In this document: in pieces, positions 24,660-33,278 of the stretch
Layout: the number at the start of each line of letters is the position of its first letter
Numbering within the stretch: position 1 is the stretch's first letter
Origin: Pseudonocardiales bacterium
Lineage (GTDB): Bacteria > Actinomycetota > Actinomycetes > Mycobacteriales > Pseudonocardiaceae
Direction: 5' to 3'
DNA: 64,000 nucleotides
Assembly (NCBI GenBank): GCA_019243635.1
Contig: JAFAUB010000031.1
Coordinates: forward strand, 53,073 to 117,072
Made by a program: the position numbers and the translations under genes
Notes under the pieces: model-generated
What the model was told of the DNA's origin: nothing
What the model saw: the letters and a program-made list of their open reading frames with translations, nothing else
Databases searched by the model: none

Positions 24660-25508
24660 TCACGGGCGCCTGCGCTTGTCGGCGGGGATGGGCCGCCCGA
24701 TGGTGCTGTCCGGTGGTGAGCGGCGGCGGCACCCGTGCGAGTAGGTGGGATCGTAAAGCCGGCTGCGGGCCCCCGCGCCGGACAACGCCGGTCCCACCAG
24801 CACCAGCGCGGCGGTGCGGATCCCGGAGGCCGTCAACGCGTCGGCGAGTCCCTCCACCGTGGTGGTGATCACCGTCTCGTCCGGCCAGCTGGCTTTCGCG
24901 ACGACGACAGCAGGGGTCTGCGGTGGGTAGCCGGCCAGCAGCTCCTCGCGCAACGCGGCCGGCCGGGCCGCGGACAGGTAGATGGCCATCGTGGTGCCAT
25001 GGCCGGCGAAGCCCGCGACACTCTCCCCGGCCGGCATCGAGGCCGCGGCCCGGCCGCCGCCGAGCCGGGTGAGCACGGCGCTTTGCGCCACCCCCGGCGC
25101 GGTGAGCTCCACCCCGGCGACTGCCGCCGCGGCGGCCAGCGAGCCGACCCCGGGCACGATCTCGAAGGCCCGGTTGTGTCGGGTGCACCAGCTGATCTGC
25201 TCCGTCAGCGCGGAGTACAACGAGACGTCCCCGGAGTGCAGCCGCACCACCGCGGCGTCCGGGTGTGCCGTGTACACCGCGAGCACATCCTCCAGTGTCA
25301 TGCCCGCCGAGTCGTGCAGCTCGACACCGTCGCGGCAGTGCTCCAGCACCGCCGCGGGCACCAGCGAGGACGCCCACACCACCACGTCAGCGGTTGCGAG
25401 CCGGTGCGCGGCACGCAGGGTGAGCAGGTCCGGTGCGCCGGGCCCAGCGCCCACGAACGAGATCAACCCTGTAGCCATCGACCCAGTGACCATCGACCCT
25501 GTAGCCAT
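24660..25508 (-). CDS. cobM: Precorrin-4 C11-methyltransferase
   Basis: 282 aa; methylates C11. Characteristic regions: SFVGAGPGAPDLLTLRAAHRL, VWASSLVPAAVLEHC, VVRLHSGDVSLYSALTEQ and EIVPGVGSLAAAAAVAGVELT. The N-terminus lies in a four-unit 15-bp tandem repeat (25462-25521), so ATG codons occur in frame at 25508, 25493 and 25478, giving the peptide MATGSMVTGSMATG; the conserved domain begins after the last one. The C-terminal tail (YDPTYSHGCRRRSPPDS onward) is longer and more basic than usual. Confidence 0.93.
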   Translation of the reverse strand: MATGSMVTGSMATGLISFVGAGPGAPDLLTLRAAHRLATADVVVWASSLVPAAVLEHCRDGVELHDSAGMTLEDVLAVYTAHPDAAVVRLHSGDVSLYSALTEQISWCTRHNRAFEIVPGVGSLAAAAAVAGVELTAPGVAQSAVLTRLGGGRAAASMPAGESVAGFAGHGTTMAIYLSAARPAALREELLAGYPPQTPAVVVAKASWPDETVITTTVEGLADALTASGIRTAALVLVGPALSGAGARSRLYDPTYSHGCRRRSPPDSTIGRPIPADKRRRP

Positions 25509-25521
25509 CGACCCTGTGCCG
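25462..25521. repeat. 15-bp tandem repeat at the cobM start
   Basis: Four consecutive units of ATCGACCCTGTAGCC with small variation (first unit ATCAACCC, second ATCGACCCAGTGACC, fourth ending TGCCG). On the minus strand each of the first three unit junctions supplies an ATG preceded by AGGG, so the unit carries its own weak start site. Length change by slippage keeps the frame. Confidence 0.85.
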
Positions 25522-25653
25522 GTTGCATCAGGTCATCCCCTCTCCGGTGTACCGGGGTGGCCGGTGCTCATGGCTCAGCAGGGTAACGCGCTGGTGGTCA
25601 CCGCCCGGACAGGGTGAGGCGGGGCGACCTGGGCACCCACGTTGCCCGCGACG

Positions 25654-25899
25654 TCATTTCTCATCGGGGTCGCTTTCCATGGCGAGTATGAAGTTCCGCA
25701 CGTAGCGCAGCGCCAAGTCCTGGCGGTCGGTGGGATGGGGCGCCCAGGCGAGCGCGTCCCCCGCGAGGTGCAGTAACTGGTCCTCGCTGAGTCTGGAGAC
25801 GACCAGTCGAGCGAGCTCGTCCCCGTCGAGGTCCGGACGCAGGCGTCGGGCGAGCACATACTGGGTGGCCAGCTCATCATCGTGATCTTCAGGGCTCAT
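25654..25899 (-). CDS. Small conserved-looking protein of unknown function
   Basis: 81 aa beginning MSPEDHDDELATQYVLARRL and continuing DLDGDELARLVVSRLSEDQLLHLAGDAL ... RQDLALRYVRNFILAMESDPDE (two short segments shown). It is predicted to be all-helical, acidic and soluble. ATG 25899 has a GGAGA site ten bases upstream; the longer frame runs through the operator-like repeats and is rejected. It is divergent from cobH with 113 bases between starts. No family was recognised; the position suggests a B12-locus accessory protein, but that is inference. Confidence 0.6.
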   Translation of the reverse strand: MSPEDHDDELATQYVLARRLRPDLDGDELARLVVSRLSEDQLLHLAGDALAWAPHPTDRQDLALRYVRNFILAMESDPDEK

Positions 25900-25920
25900 C
25901 CGCGGTCTCCGTTCGGCCCA

Positions 25921-25964
25921 CCACCTTCGGTGCGTGCACCCACACCACCTTCGGTGCATGCACC
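25921..25964. promoter_or_regulatory. Duplicated 20-bp operator-like repeat between divergent genes
   Basis: CCACCTTCGGTGCRTGCACC occurs at 25921-25940 and 25945-25964, 24 bases apart (R = G in the first, A in the second). Each ends in a palindrome, GGTGCATGCACC perfect in the second copy (25953-25964). The pair lies between the starts of the 81-aa gene and cobH, upstream of both. Tandem palindromes at this spacing suggest two dimers of a regulator binding side by side (inference). Confidence 0.6.
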
Positions 25965-26012
25965 ATTGTGGCGGCAAGCTGTCCGCGTGCCGAGGGGCGG
26001 AAAGGGGAGGAC

Positions 26013-26603
26013 GTGACGCCGGCCCAGCATCCGATCGAGGTCGAGTCATACCGGATCCTCCGGTCCCAGGTGGATACCGCGAGGCTGCCGCCGGGTACCC
26101 GCGCGGTGACCGAGCGGGTGATCCACGCCAGCGCGGACCTCGAGTACGCTACCGACCTGGTCTGCGACGAGGACGCGCTGAGTGCGGGGCAGCGGGCGCT
26201 GGCCGGCGGGGCACCGTTGGTGGTCGATGTCCGGATGCTCGCCGCCGGCATCACCTCACGGCGGTCTGTGGTCGCGCTGGACCTGGCTCCGGGGCCGGTT
26301 CAGGGACTGACTCGCTGCGCGGCGGGGATCCAGGTGGCCGCCACGCAGCACCCCGGGGGCGCGGTGTGGGCAGTGGGCAACGCGCCGACCGCGCTGCGCG
26401 AGCTGATCCGGCTGGCTGCGTCCGGCGTGCTGCGTCCGGCGCTGGTCATCGGACTGCCGGTGGGCTTCGTCGATGCTGCGCAGGCCAAAGCGGCGCTACG
26501 AGACTCGGGTCTGCCCGCGCTGTCCAACCGCGGCGCCAAGGGCGGCACCGCGGTCGCTGCGGCGGCGGTCAACGCGCTGCTGTCCTGGAAGCCGGTCCCG
26601 TGA
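26013..26603 (+). CDS. cobH: Precorrin-8X methylmutase
   Basis: 196 aa; moves the C11 methyl to C12, forming hydrogenobyrinic acid (CobH/CbiC). Signature: YRILRSQVDTARLP, then VTERVIHASADLEYATDLV containing the catalytic histidine, GAPLVVDVRMLAAGIT, GLPVGFVDAAQAKAAL and SNRGAKGGTAVAAAAVNALL. GTG 26013 is chosen for the AAAGGGGAGG ribosome site a few bases upstream. The stop overlaps the next gene (GTGA at 26600). It is transcribed away from the minus-strand cob operon and the 81-aa gene. Confidence 0.95.
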   Translation: MTPAQHPIEVESYRILRSQVDTARLPPGTRAVTERVIHASADLEYATDLVCDEDALSAGQRALAGGAPLVVDVRMLAAGITSRRSVVALDLAPGPVQGLTRCAAGIQVAATQHPGGAVWAVGNAPTALRELIRLAASGVLRPALVIGLPVGFVDAAQAKAALRDSGLPALSNRGAKGGTAVAAAAVNALLSWKPVP

Positions 26604-27805
26604 AGCCGTACGTGGTGGGACTGGACCTGACCGGGCGTCGGGTCGTCGTGGTCGGCGCGGGCACGGTCGCCGGGCGGCGGCTGCCACGACTGATCGCCGC
26701 CGGTGCCGACGTGCGGCTCATCGCCCCCGACGCCACCCCGGCCGTCGAGGCGATGGCCACGGCGGGGGAACTGCGCTGGGAGGTCCGGGGTTACACCGAC
26801 GGCGATCTCGAGAGCGCCTGGTATGCGCTGGCCTGCAGCTCCGAGCCCGCAGTCAATGCCGCAGTGGCTGCGGAGGCGCAGCGGCGGCGGGTGTTCTGCG
26901 TGCGCGCCGACGACGCGACCGGTGGCAGTGCCGTCACCGCGGCCACCGGGGAACACGACGGGTTGCTCATCGGCGTGCTCGCCGGGCGCCGCCCGCGCCG
27001 CTCCGCGGCCGTCCGGGACGCGATCCTCGACGCGCTGCGCACCGGGGTGGTGGACGACGCTCCGGACGCAGAAGCGCGCATCACGCCTCCGGGGGTGGCG
27101 CTGATCGGTGCGGGACCTGGCGACCCCGACCTGATCACCGTGCGCGGGCGGCGGTTGCTGGCCCGAGCCGACGTGGTGCTGGCCGACCGGCTCGCGCCTC
27201 GGGAGCTGCTGGACGAGCTCGGCTCGCATGTGACGGTGATCGACGCGGCGAAAGTGCCCTACGGCCGGGCGATGGCCCAGGAGGAGATCAACACGCAGCT
27301 GATCGAGCACGCCAAGGCCGGCCGGTTCGTGGTGCGGCTCAAGGGCGGCGACCCCTACGTCTTCGGGCGTGGCTTCGAGGAGGTGCTGGCCTGCGTGGCC
27401 GCCGGGGTGCCGGTGACCGTGGTCCCCGGCGTCACCAGCGCCATCTCGGTACCGGCGGCGGCGGGGATCCCGGTGACGCACCGCGGCCTGACCCAGGAGT
27501 TCGTCGTCGTGTCCGGGCATGTGGCCCCGGGTGATCCCCGCTCGCTGGTTGACTGGCCGGCACTGGGGCGGCTGCGCGGCACCCTGGTGCTGCTCATGGC
27601 GGTGGAGCGGATCGGCGTGTTCGCCGACGCCCTGATCACTCATGGTCGACCGCCGGACACCCCGGTCGCCGTGATCGCCAGTGGCACTCTGCAAGGCCAG
27701 CGCGTGGTGCACTGCACCTTGGTGGACGCCGCCGTCGCCAGCGCGGGGATCCGCCCGCCCGCCATCGTCGTGGTCGGCTCGGTAGCGGGCCTTGTGAGTG
27801 AGTAA
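26600..27805 (+). CDS. cysG: CysG-like siroheme/precorrin-2 synthase (SirC-SUMT fusion)
   Basis: 401 aa. N-terminal precorrin-2 dehydrogenase/ferrochelatase part (Rossmann GRRVVVVGAGTVAGRRLPRL, FCVRADDATGGSAVTAAT, RRPRRSAAVRDAILDAL), then a SUMT domain from about residue 160 (ALIGAGPGDPDLITVRGRRLL, VRLKGGDPYVFGRGFEEV, VPGVTSAISVPAAAGIPVTH). The same length and order as the mycobacterial CysG (about 405 aa). It can supply precorrin-2, sirohydrochlorin and siroheme. GTG 26600 overlaps the cobH stop. In mycobacteria cysG sits near proS, as here. Confidence 0.94.
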   Translation: MKPYVVGLDLTGRRVVVVGAGTVAGRRLPRLIAAGADVRLIAPDATPAVEAMATAGELRWEVRGYTDGDLESAWYALACSSEPAVNAAVAAEAQRRRVFCVRADDATGGSAVTAATGEHDGLLIGVLAGRRPRRSAAVRDAILDALRTGVVDDAPDAEARITPPGVALIGAGPGDPDLITVRGRRLLARADVVLADRLAPRELLDELGSHVTVIDAAKVPYGRAMAQEEINTQLIEHAKAGRFVVRLKGGDPYVFGRGFEEVLACVAAGVPVTVVPGVTSAISVPAAAGIPVTHRGLTQEFVVVSGHVAPGDPRSLVDWPALGRLRGTLVLLMAVERIGVFADALITHGRPPDTPVAVIASGTLQGQRVVHCTLVDAAVASAGIRPPAIVVVGSVAGLVSE

Positions 27806-27833
27806 CAGTGTTCCCACTCGCAATGCCGCTCAC
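27794..27833. repeat. Degenerate copy of the GTGAGTGGCGATGCG palindrome at the end of cysG
   Basis: The right half CCCACTCGCAATGCCGCTCAC matches the reverse complement of the 10597 palindrome at all but three positions; the left half GTGAGTGAGTAACAGT has diverged and now contains the cysG stop TAA (27803-27805). Stem pairing is partial. Probably an eroded terminator of the same family. Confidence 0.55.
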
Positions 27834-27855
27834 GGCTTGTCCACAGGCACCCGGC

Positions 27856-28170
27856 ATGGACCTGACCGCGGCGGTAGGCGACGATAGGCTGGTGGACGAC
27901 GAGAACGAGTTCCCCGCCGGGTCCTCGGACGACCCGGGTGTCCGGATCAGCGCGTTGAACGGGTTGACGATCATCGTGCGGACCGACCTGGCGACCCGGC
28001 TCACCACCTTGGACTTGGAGGACGCCGAGGGCGTGCTGGTAGCGAGCCGAGTCCTCGGTGGGGAGGATCTCCAGCGGCTCGTCGATGCCCTGTCTGTCGC
28101 GTCGCAGCGAGCCCAGACGTCTGACGTCCCCGTGGTGGTCGACGTCTCAGAGGTGATCGGTCGGGACTGA
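27856..28170 (+). CDS. Uncharacterised small acidic protein
   Basis: 104 aa, not recognised. Begins MDLTAAVGDDRLVDDENEFP and continues with alternating hydrophobic residues, GVRISALNGLTIIVRTDLA, and a C-terminal VPVVVDVSEVIG. Acidic, no signal or membrane segment. The frame is open from 27808, but that part overlaps the eroded palindrome; ATG 27856 seems the better start. It stands between cysG and proS in the same direction. Confidence 0.55.
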   Translation: MDLTAAVGDDRLVDDENEFPAGSSDDPGVRISALNGLTIIVRTDLATRLTTLDLEDAEGVLVASRVLGGEDLQRLVDALSVASQRAQTSDVPVVVDVSEVIGRD

Positions 28171-28288
28171 GGTGCCGCTCGGCTACTCGTGATTGCTCCC
28201 GAGGACGGTGACCGGGAGGGCCGGCTACCGTCAGGCCTCGATACGCTGCGAGCTTCGTCATCGCCGCTGTCCGAGGAGTCCCCGAAAC

Positions 28289-30037
28289 ATGATCACCAGG
28301 TTGTCGACGCTGTTCCTGCGGACTCTGCGCGAGGACCCGGCGGACGCTGAGGTACCCAGTCACAAGCTGCTGGTGCGTGCCGGGTACGTCCGCCGTGTCG
28401 CTCCGGGGATCTACTCCTGGCTGCCGCTGGGCCTGCGGGTGCTGCGCAACATCGAGGCCGTGGTGCGCCAGGAGATGGACGCGATCGGCGGGCAGGAGAT
28501 CCAGCTCCCCGCGCTGCTGCCTCGGGAGCCCTACCAGGCCACCGGTCGCTGGAGCGAGTACGGCGCGAACCTGTTCCGGCTACGCGACCGCAGGGGTGGC
28601 GACTACCTGCTCGGCCCCACCCACGAAGAGCTGTTCACGCTCACCGTCAAGGGCGAGCTCAGTTCCTACAAAGACTATCCGGTGATCCTCTACCAGGTGC
28701 AGACCAAGTACCGGGACGAGGAGCGCCCCCGCGCCGGGATCCTGCGCGGCCGGGAGTTCCTGATGAAGGACTCCTACTCCTTCGACCTCTCCGACGAGGG
28801 GCTGTCACGATCCTACCGAGCGCACCGCGAGGCCTACATCAAGATCTTCGACCGGCTCGGGCTGCGCTATATGATCGTGTCGGCGCACTCCGGCGCGATG
28901 GGCGGCTCGACCAGCGAGGAGTTCCTCGCCGAAGCTGAGACCGGTGAGGACACCTTTGTTCGCGGCACCGAGTCGGGGTACGCGGCCAACGTGGAGGCGG
29001 TGACCACCCCGGCGCCCCCGGAGCGTCCCATCGAGGGCCTACCGCCGGCCCGGGTGCTGCACACCCCAGGCACGCCGACCATCGACACGCTGGTGGCACA
29101 CCTCAACGGGGCGGGTCTGGGCCGCGGCTTCAGCGCCGAGGACACTCTGAAGAACGTCATGGTCAAGATCCGGCAACCCGGTGCGCGGCACTGGGACCTG
29201 CTCGGGGTCGGGGTCCCCGGCGACCGCGAGGTCGACATGAAACGGTTGGCGGCCTCGCTGGCCCCGGCCGAGGTAGCGCTACTGGACGAGGCGGACTTCG
29301 CCGCGCACCCGTTTCTGGTCAAGGGCTACATCGGGCCGGGCGCGCTCGGCGCGAACGGGGTTCGCTACCTCGTCGACCCCCGGGTGGTTCAGGGCACCGT
29401 GTGGGCCACCGGCGCCGACCGACCCGAGCACCACGTCGTCGACCTGGTGTGCGGGCGTGACTTCACCCCCGACGGCACCATCGAGGCCGCCCAGGTGCGT
29501 GCCGGTGACCCTTCACCCGACGGGGCCGGCACCCTGGTCACCGCCCGCGGAATCGAGATCGGGCACATCTTCCAGCTCGGCCGCAAGTACACCGACGCCT
29601 TCGCGTTGGACGCGCTGGGTCCCGACGGCAAGCCGGTCCGGATCACCATGGGTTCCTACGGCATCGGGGTCTCCCGGCTGGTCGGCGCAGTCGCCGAGCA
29701 GAGTCACGACCAGCACGGGCTGATCTGGCCGCGCGAGATCGCCCCGGCCGACGTGCACCTGGTGATCGCGGGTAAGGACGACACGGTCGGCGCCGCCGGC
29801 GAGCGGCTGGCCGCTGAGCTGGATGCCTCCGGGCTACGGGTGATCCTCGACGACCGCCCGGCCACCCCCGGGGTGAAGTTCGCCGACGCCGAGCTGATCG
29901 GCGTGCCGACCATCCTCGTGGTGGGGCGCGGTCTGACCTCGGGTGTCGTGGAGGTCAAGGACCGGCTCAGCGGGGAACGCACCGAGGTGCCGGTGGACGG
30001 CGTGGTGGCGCACCTGCGGGAGCTGTGTAGCAAGTAG
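28289..30037 (+). CDS. proS: Prolyl-tRNA synthetase
   Basis: 582-aa class II aminoacyl-tRNA synthetase with the bacterial insertion (editing) domain. Motif 1 region [19 protein letters not shown], motif 2 [20 protein letters not shown], motif 3 near the C-terminal part of the core ([15 protein letters not shown]), and a C-terminal anticodon-binding domain ([20 protein letters not shown]). Length matches mycobacterial ProS. ATG 28289 with GAGGAG about ten bases upstream; earlier in-frame codons lack homology. The 119-base leader has no recognisable T-box. Convergent with the YjbQ gene, 3 bases apart. Confidence 0.97.
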   Translation: MITRLSTLFLRTLREDPADAEVPSHKLLVRAGYVRRVAPGIYSWLPLGLRVLRNIEAVVRQEMDAIGGQEIQLPALLPREPYQATGRWSEYGANLFRLRDRRGGDYLLGPTHEELFTLTVKGELSSYKDYPVILYQVQTKYRDEERPRAGILRGREFLMKDSYSFDLSDEGLSRSYRAHREAYIKIFDRLGLRYMIVSAHSGAMGGSTSEEFLAEAETGEDTFVRGTESGYAANVEAVTTPAPPERPIEGLPPARVLHTPGTPTIDTLVAHLNGAGLGRGFSAEDTLKNVMVKIRQPGARHWDLLGVGVPGDREVDMKRLAASLAPAEVALLDEADFAAHPFLVKGYIGPGALGANGVRYLVDPRVVQGTVWATGADRPEHHVVDLVCGRDFTPDGTIEAAQVRAGDPSPDGAGTLVTARGIEIGHIFQLGRKYTDAFALDALGPDGKPVRITMGSYGIGVSRLVGAVAEQSHDQHGLIWPREIAPADVHLVIAGKDDTVGAAGERLAAELDASGLRVILDDRPATPGVKFADAELIGVPTILVVGRGLTSGVVEVKDRLSGERTEVPVDGVVAHLRELCSK

Positions 30038-30040
30038 GCG

Positions 30041-30451
30041 TCAGCCGTTGATCAAGCTCAACCGGACCGTTCGGACCGGGTTGTCGACGTTGGTATCCAC
30101 CAGGCAGATCGACTGCCAGGTGCCCAGCGTGAGTCGCCCGCCGAGCACCGGGATGCTCGCGTGAGGCGGCAGCAGCGCGGGGAGCAGGTGATCCCTGCCG
30201 TGCCCGGGGGAGCCGTGCCGATGGCGCCACCGGTCGTCGGCGGGCAGCAGCTCGCGCAGCGCAGCGAGCAGGTCGGTGTCGCTGCCCGAGCCGGTCTCGA
30301 TCACCGCAAGGCCGGCGGTCGCGTGCGGTACCCAGACATGCAGCAGACCATCACCCGCTTTGACCCGGTCCAGGAAGGCGCGGCAGCCCTGGGTGATGTC
30401 GTGTACCTGTTCCCGGGACCCGGTCTGGATGCGAAGCTGCTCGGTGTGCAC
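30041..30451 (-). CDS. YjbQ (UPF0047) family protein
   Basis: 136 aa, the usual length. Contains the family signatures LLHVWVPHATAGLAVIETGSG, the histidine-rich RWRHRHGSPGHGRDHLLPALL and GRLTLGTWQSICLVDTN. These histidines resemble a metal site; some relatives show thiamin-phosphate synthase activity in genetic assays, but the physiological role is unsettled. GTG start at 30451. Follows the DUF4439 gene by 43 bases on the minus strand. Confidence 0.9.
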   Translation of the reverse strand: MHTEQLRIQTGSREQVHDITQGCRAFLDRVKAGDGLLHVWVPHATAGLAVIETGSGSDTDLLAALRELLPADDRWRHRHGSPGHGRDHLLPALLPPHASIPVLGGRLTLGTWQSICLVDTNVDNPVRTVRLSLING

Positions 30452-30494
30452 GCCCCGTACGGTAACCGCCTGCTCGCCTGCGGCCTGCGCTCGT

Positions 30495-31025
30495 TCAGGG
30501 CATCCCGGGAAACGGCACCGTCAGCGGGGTACCGCCTACGGCTGCCCGCCAGCGGACGGCTCGCACGGCCGCTCCGGTCAGGGCATCCAGCGCGGCTCCG
30601 CGCAGGTCTGGGTCAGCTGTGCTGCGCTCGATCACTGAGCGCCACGCCGCCGCCGCGTCGGTCTCCGCGGTGATCGCCAGCCGCAGGGCCGAGGCGGCGT
30701 CGGTGACCGGTTCCGGAGTGCGGTAGCCCGGTTCGGGTGGCACTGGCGGCGTGCCCGCGTCGATGAGCATCCGCTCAGTGGCGTCGCGCCGAGCCTGATG
30801 CGCGGTCGCGGCCGCATCGAGCCGCTCTGCCAACGTGCTCGGCACAAAGGCGGCCGTCACCCCGTAAACCCAGATCGCGGCATGCTCAGCCGCCAACGCG
30901 CCCTGCAAGGCATCCACCGGCACCCGGCGTCCCGCCCGAGAGGGAGACATCTCGGGTCCGGCAGGGGTCCGTTCGCCCCGATATGTCTCCAGGTCGGGGC
31001 GGGGGTGGTCGGGGGACGGGGTCAT
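30495..31025 (-). CDS. DUF4439 ferritin-like protein with palindrome-derived N-terminus
   Basis: 176 aa. From about residue 36 (VDALQGALAAEHAAIWVYGV) onward it is a four-helix ferritin-like DUF4439 domain with E/H-x-x-H-type residues (AAEHAAIW, TAHQARRDATE, ETDAAAAWRSVIE). The ATG at 31025 overlaps the stop of the lipoprotein gene (ATGA), which supports it as the true start; the first 35 residues are then encoded by a degenerate copy of the palindromic element (DLETYRG ... PEMSPSRAG). A later GTG (before the PVDALQG segment) would skip the element. Equivalent to the gene pair next to rimP in mycobacteria (Rv2843-Rv2844 type). Function unknown. Confidence 0.8.
   Translation of the reverse strand: MTPSPDHPRPDLETYRGERTPAGPEMSPSRAGRRVPVDALQGALAAEHAAIWVYGVTAAFVPSTLAERLDAAATAHQARRDATERMLIDAGTPPVPPEPGYRTPEPVTDAASALRLAITAETDAAAAWRSVIERSTADPDLRGAALDALTGAAVRAVRWRAAVGGTPLTVPFPGMP
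30935..30999. repeat. Palindromic element, copy 2, at the 5' end of the DUF4439 gene
   Basis: On the minus strand the left arm (30999-30975) matches the copy-1 arm at 24 of 25 bases; the right arm (30956-30935) is diverged but keeps GAGATGTCTCC. Translated in the same frame as copy 1: DLETYRGERTPAGPEMSPSR. Confidence 0.75.
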
Positions 31026-31519
31026 GAGAGCAGTGCCGCGTGGCTCGCGCAGCAGGCCGCCACCGAGGCCAGCAGCGCCGCACGGTACCCAGGCAGTGTC
31101 ATGACCAGCCCGGCTGCCTCGTCTTGTGCCGCGTGCACCGTCTGGGTCAGCGTCGACCGGGCGCCGGCGAGGTCGGGATCGACGGGTGGGGGCGCCACCG
31201 GGGGGGAGGCACCGTGGGGAGCCGGGCCGGGCCGAGCCCGTCGTAGTTCGGCGCGCAGTGCCGCCGCATGCGCCATCCGGTCCGCGGCGAGCGCCCTGGC
31301 CGCCGCAGCCAGTACCGGGTCGGCGTGGGCCGCCGACCGGGCCATCCCCGTCGCCAGGGCCGCGTCAGCCTCGGCGCGGAGCGCTGGTGCCTCCAGCGGG
31401 TCGGGCCCCTCTGGTGCGCGTGCCGGTAGGGTGCACCCGGCCAGCACCGCCGGGCCGGCGAGGAACAGGGTGGCTCCGACGGTCAGCACATGGCGACGGT
31501 GGGGGCCGGCTGCTGACAC
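31022..31519 (-). CDS. Alanine-rich lipoprotein paired with the DUF4439 protein
   Basis: 165 aa. N-terminal RRHVLTVGATLFLAGPAVLAGC is a lipoprotein signal with lipobox LAGC; the RRHVLT start is Tat-like. After cleavage the protein is helical and alanine rich (ALRAEADAALATGMARSAAH, VLAAAARALAADRMAHAAAL), interrupted by a proline-rich stretch near 100-115. Its stop overlaps the DUF4439 start, so the two form an operon and may form an extracytoplasmic-cytoplasmic pair or share a fold (inference). Divergent from rimP with 175 bases between starts. Confidence 0.75.
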   Translation of the reverse strand: MSAAGPHRRHVLTVGATLFLAGPAVLAGCTLPARAPEGPDPLEAPALRAEADAALATGMARSAAHADPVLAAAARALAADRMAHAAALRAELRRARPGPAPHGASPPVAPPPVDPDLAGARSTLTQTVHAAQDEAAGLVMTLPGYRAALLASVAACCASHAALLS

Positions 31520-31694
31520 GGTCGACCATCTTGCCAGGACCGACGTTCGCCGGGGCCGGCACCGTGATCCGCTTGGCGCGGGTCGGTACAGCGACGCGAT
31601 ACCCTAGGTAATCCCGACCGGGATGCGCCACGTTGGGCGCTCGCCCGCATCGTCGCATCGTAGGCAGAATGTCACTCATCGTCAGGAGGCCACG

Positions 31695-32219
31695 GTGACC
31701 ACGCAGCCCGCGAGTCCCGGCTCAGCAACCGAGTCGGTGGTGCGCGGCGCGGTGTCCGGCACCGGCTTCGAACTCGAGAGTCTGGAGGAGGTGCGCGCAG
31801 GCCGGCGCCGGCTGATTCGAGTGATCATCGACTCGGACGTCGGCGTCGGGCTGGACGACATCACCACGGTGAGCCGTGCGGTGTCACTGGCCCTGGACCG
31901 ACGTGATGAGCTGATCGCCGGTCCCTACACCCTCGAGGTGGCCTCGCCTGGAGTGGACCGGCCGCTGACCCGACCGCGGCACTGGCGGCGGAACCGGCTG
32001 CGGCTGGTCCGGGCTGCCCTGGTATCCGGGGGGGAGCTGGTCGGCCGAATCGGTGACTGCGATGACGAGGGCGTCACGCTGCTGACGTCGGGAGCCCTGT
32101 GCCGGGTGCGCTACGCGGAGCTGCGTCGCGCGGTGGTGGAGGTGGAGTTCCGCCAGCCGCCCGCGACCGAGCTCGCTGCGCTCGACGGCGCGAGCCGGTT
32201 GGATTGGGAGGAACGGTGA
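31695..32219 (+). CDS. rimP: Ribosome maturation factor RimP
   Basis: 174 aa; needed for assembly of the 30S subunit. [43 protein letters not shown] and [20 protein letters not shown] are family hallmarks. GTG 31695 is selected for the CAGGAGG site upstream; the open frame before it lacks homology. Its stop overlaps nusA (GTGA), as in the standard rimP-nusA-infB operon. Confidence 0.95.
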   Translation: MTTQPASPGSATESVVRGAVSGTGFELESLEEVRAGRRRLIRVIIDSDVGVGLDDITTVSRAVSLALDRRDELIAGPYTLEVASPGVDRPLTRPRHWRRNRLRLVRAALVSGGELVGRIGDCDDEGVTLLTSGALCRVRYAELRRAVVEVEFRQPPATELAALDGASRLDWEER

Positions 32220-33274
32220 ACGTCGACATCGCCGCGCTGCGCGCCATCGAACGGGACAAGGACATCTCCTTCGAGACGGTTCTCGAGGCCATCGAGACGG
32301 CGCTGCTCACCGCGTACAAGCACACCGACGGTCACCAACCGAACGTGCGCATCGACGTCGACCGCAAGACCGGCCTGGTCCGGGTGCTGGCGCAGGAGCT
32401 CGACGACGACGGCAACGTCCGTCAGGAGTGGGACGACACCCCCGAGGGGTTCGGTCGGATCGCGGCCACCACGGCCCGCCAGGTCATTTTGCAGCGGCTG
32501 CGCGACGCCGAGCACGAGCGCACCTTCGGTGAGTTCTCGGCCAAGGAGGGCGAGATCGTCGCCGGGGTCGTGCAACGTGACGCCAGGGCCAACGCCCGTG
32601 GCGTGGTCGTGGTCCAGATCGGTGAGACCGAGGGCGTGATTCCACCGGTGGAGCAGGTGCCCAGGGAGACCTACCGGCACGGTGAGCGGATCAAGTGTTA
32701 CGTCGTGGGGGTGTCGCGGGGACTGCGCGGACCCCAGATCACCTTGTCCCGCACTCATCCCAACCTGGTACGCCGGCTGTTCGCCCTGGAGGTTCCCGAG
32801 ATCGCCGACGGAACCGTGGAGATCCCCGCAGTGGCCAGGGAGGCGGGGCATCGGTCGAAGATCGCCGTTCGGTCCGCTGTCGCGGGAGTCAACGCCAAGG
32901 GCGCCTGCATCGGACCGATGGGCCAGCGGGTCCGCAATGTGATGAGCGAGCTGGGTGGCGAGAAGATCGATATCATCGACTACGCGGAGGACCCCGCGAC
33001 GTTCGTGGGCAATGCGCTGTCCCCGGCGAAGGTCGTCTCGGTGCAGGTGGTCGATGCCCGGGCTAAGACGGCCCGGGTCGTCGTGCCCGATTTCCAGCTC
33101 TCGCTGGCGATCGGTAAGGAAGGGCAGAACGCCAGGTTGGCCGCCCGGTTGACCGGGTGGAAGATTGACATTCGAAGTGACGCCGACCCGATAGCGTCCC
33201 CGTCGGCCCGTCCCGGGCGCACCGAGGTACCGGTGACCAATACCAGTTCTCCACCCGCCGCGCCGACGCGCTAG
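32216..33274 (+). CDS. nusA: Transcription termination/antitermination factor NusA
   Basis: 352 aa, the short actinobacterial form. N-terminal RNA-polymerase-binding domain ([20 protein letters not shown]), S1 domain (about 130-200; [19 protein letters not shown]), two KH domains ([40 protein letters not shown]). The C-terminal repeats of enterobacterial NusA are absent, as in mycobacteria. GTG 32216 overlaps the rimP stop and has GGGAGG upstream. Confidence 0.96.
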   Translation: MNVDIAALRAIERDKDISFETVLEAIETALLTAYKHTDGHQPNVRIDVDRKTGLVRVLAQELDDDGNVRQEWDDTPEGFGRIAATTARQVILQRLRDAEHERTFGEFSAKEGEIVAGVVQRDARANARGVVVVQIGETEGVIPPVEQVPRETYRHGERIKCYVVGVSRGLRGPQITLSRTHPNLVRRLFALEVPEIADGTVEIPAVAREAGHRSKIAVRSAVAGVNAKGACIGPMGQRVRNVMSELGGEKIDIIDYAEDPATFVGNALSPAKVVSVQVVDARAKTARVVVPDFQLSLAIGKEGQNARLAARLTGWKIDIRSDADPIASPSARPGRTEVPVTNTSSPPAAPTR

Positions 33275-33278
33275 AATC

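Noticed and set aside
28171..28288. T-box or other leader control upstream of proS
   Set aside because: No T-box sequence, specifier loop or terminator pair could be recognised in the 118 bases.
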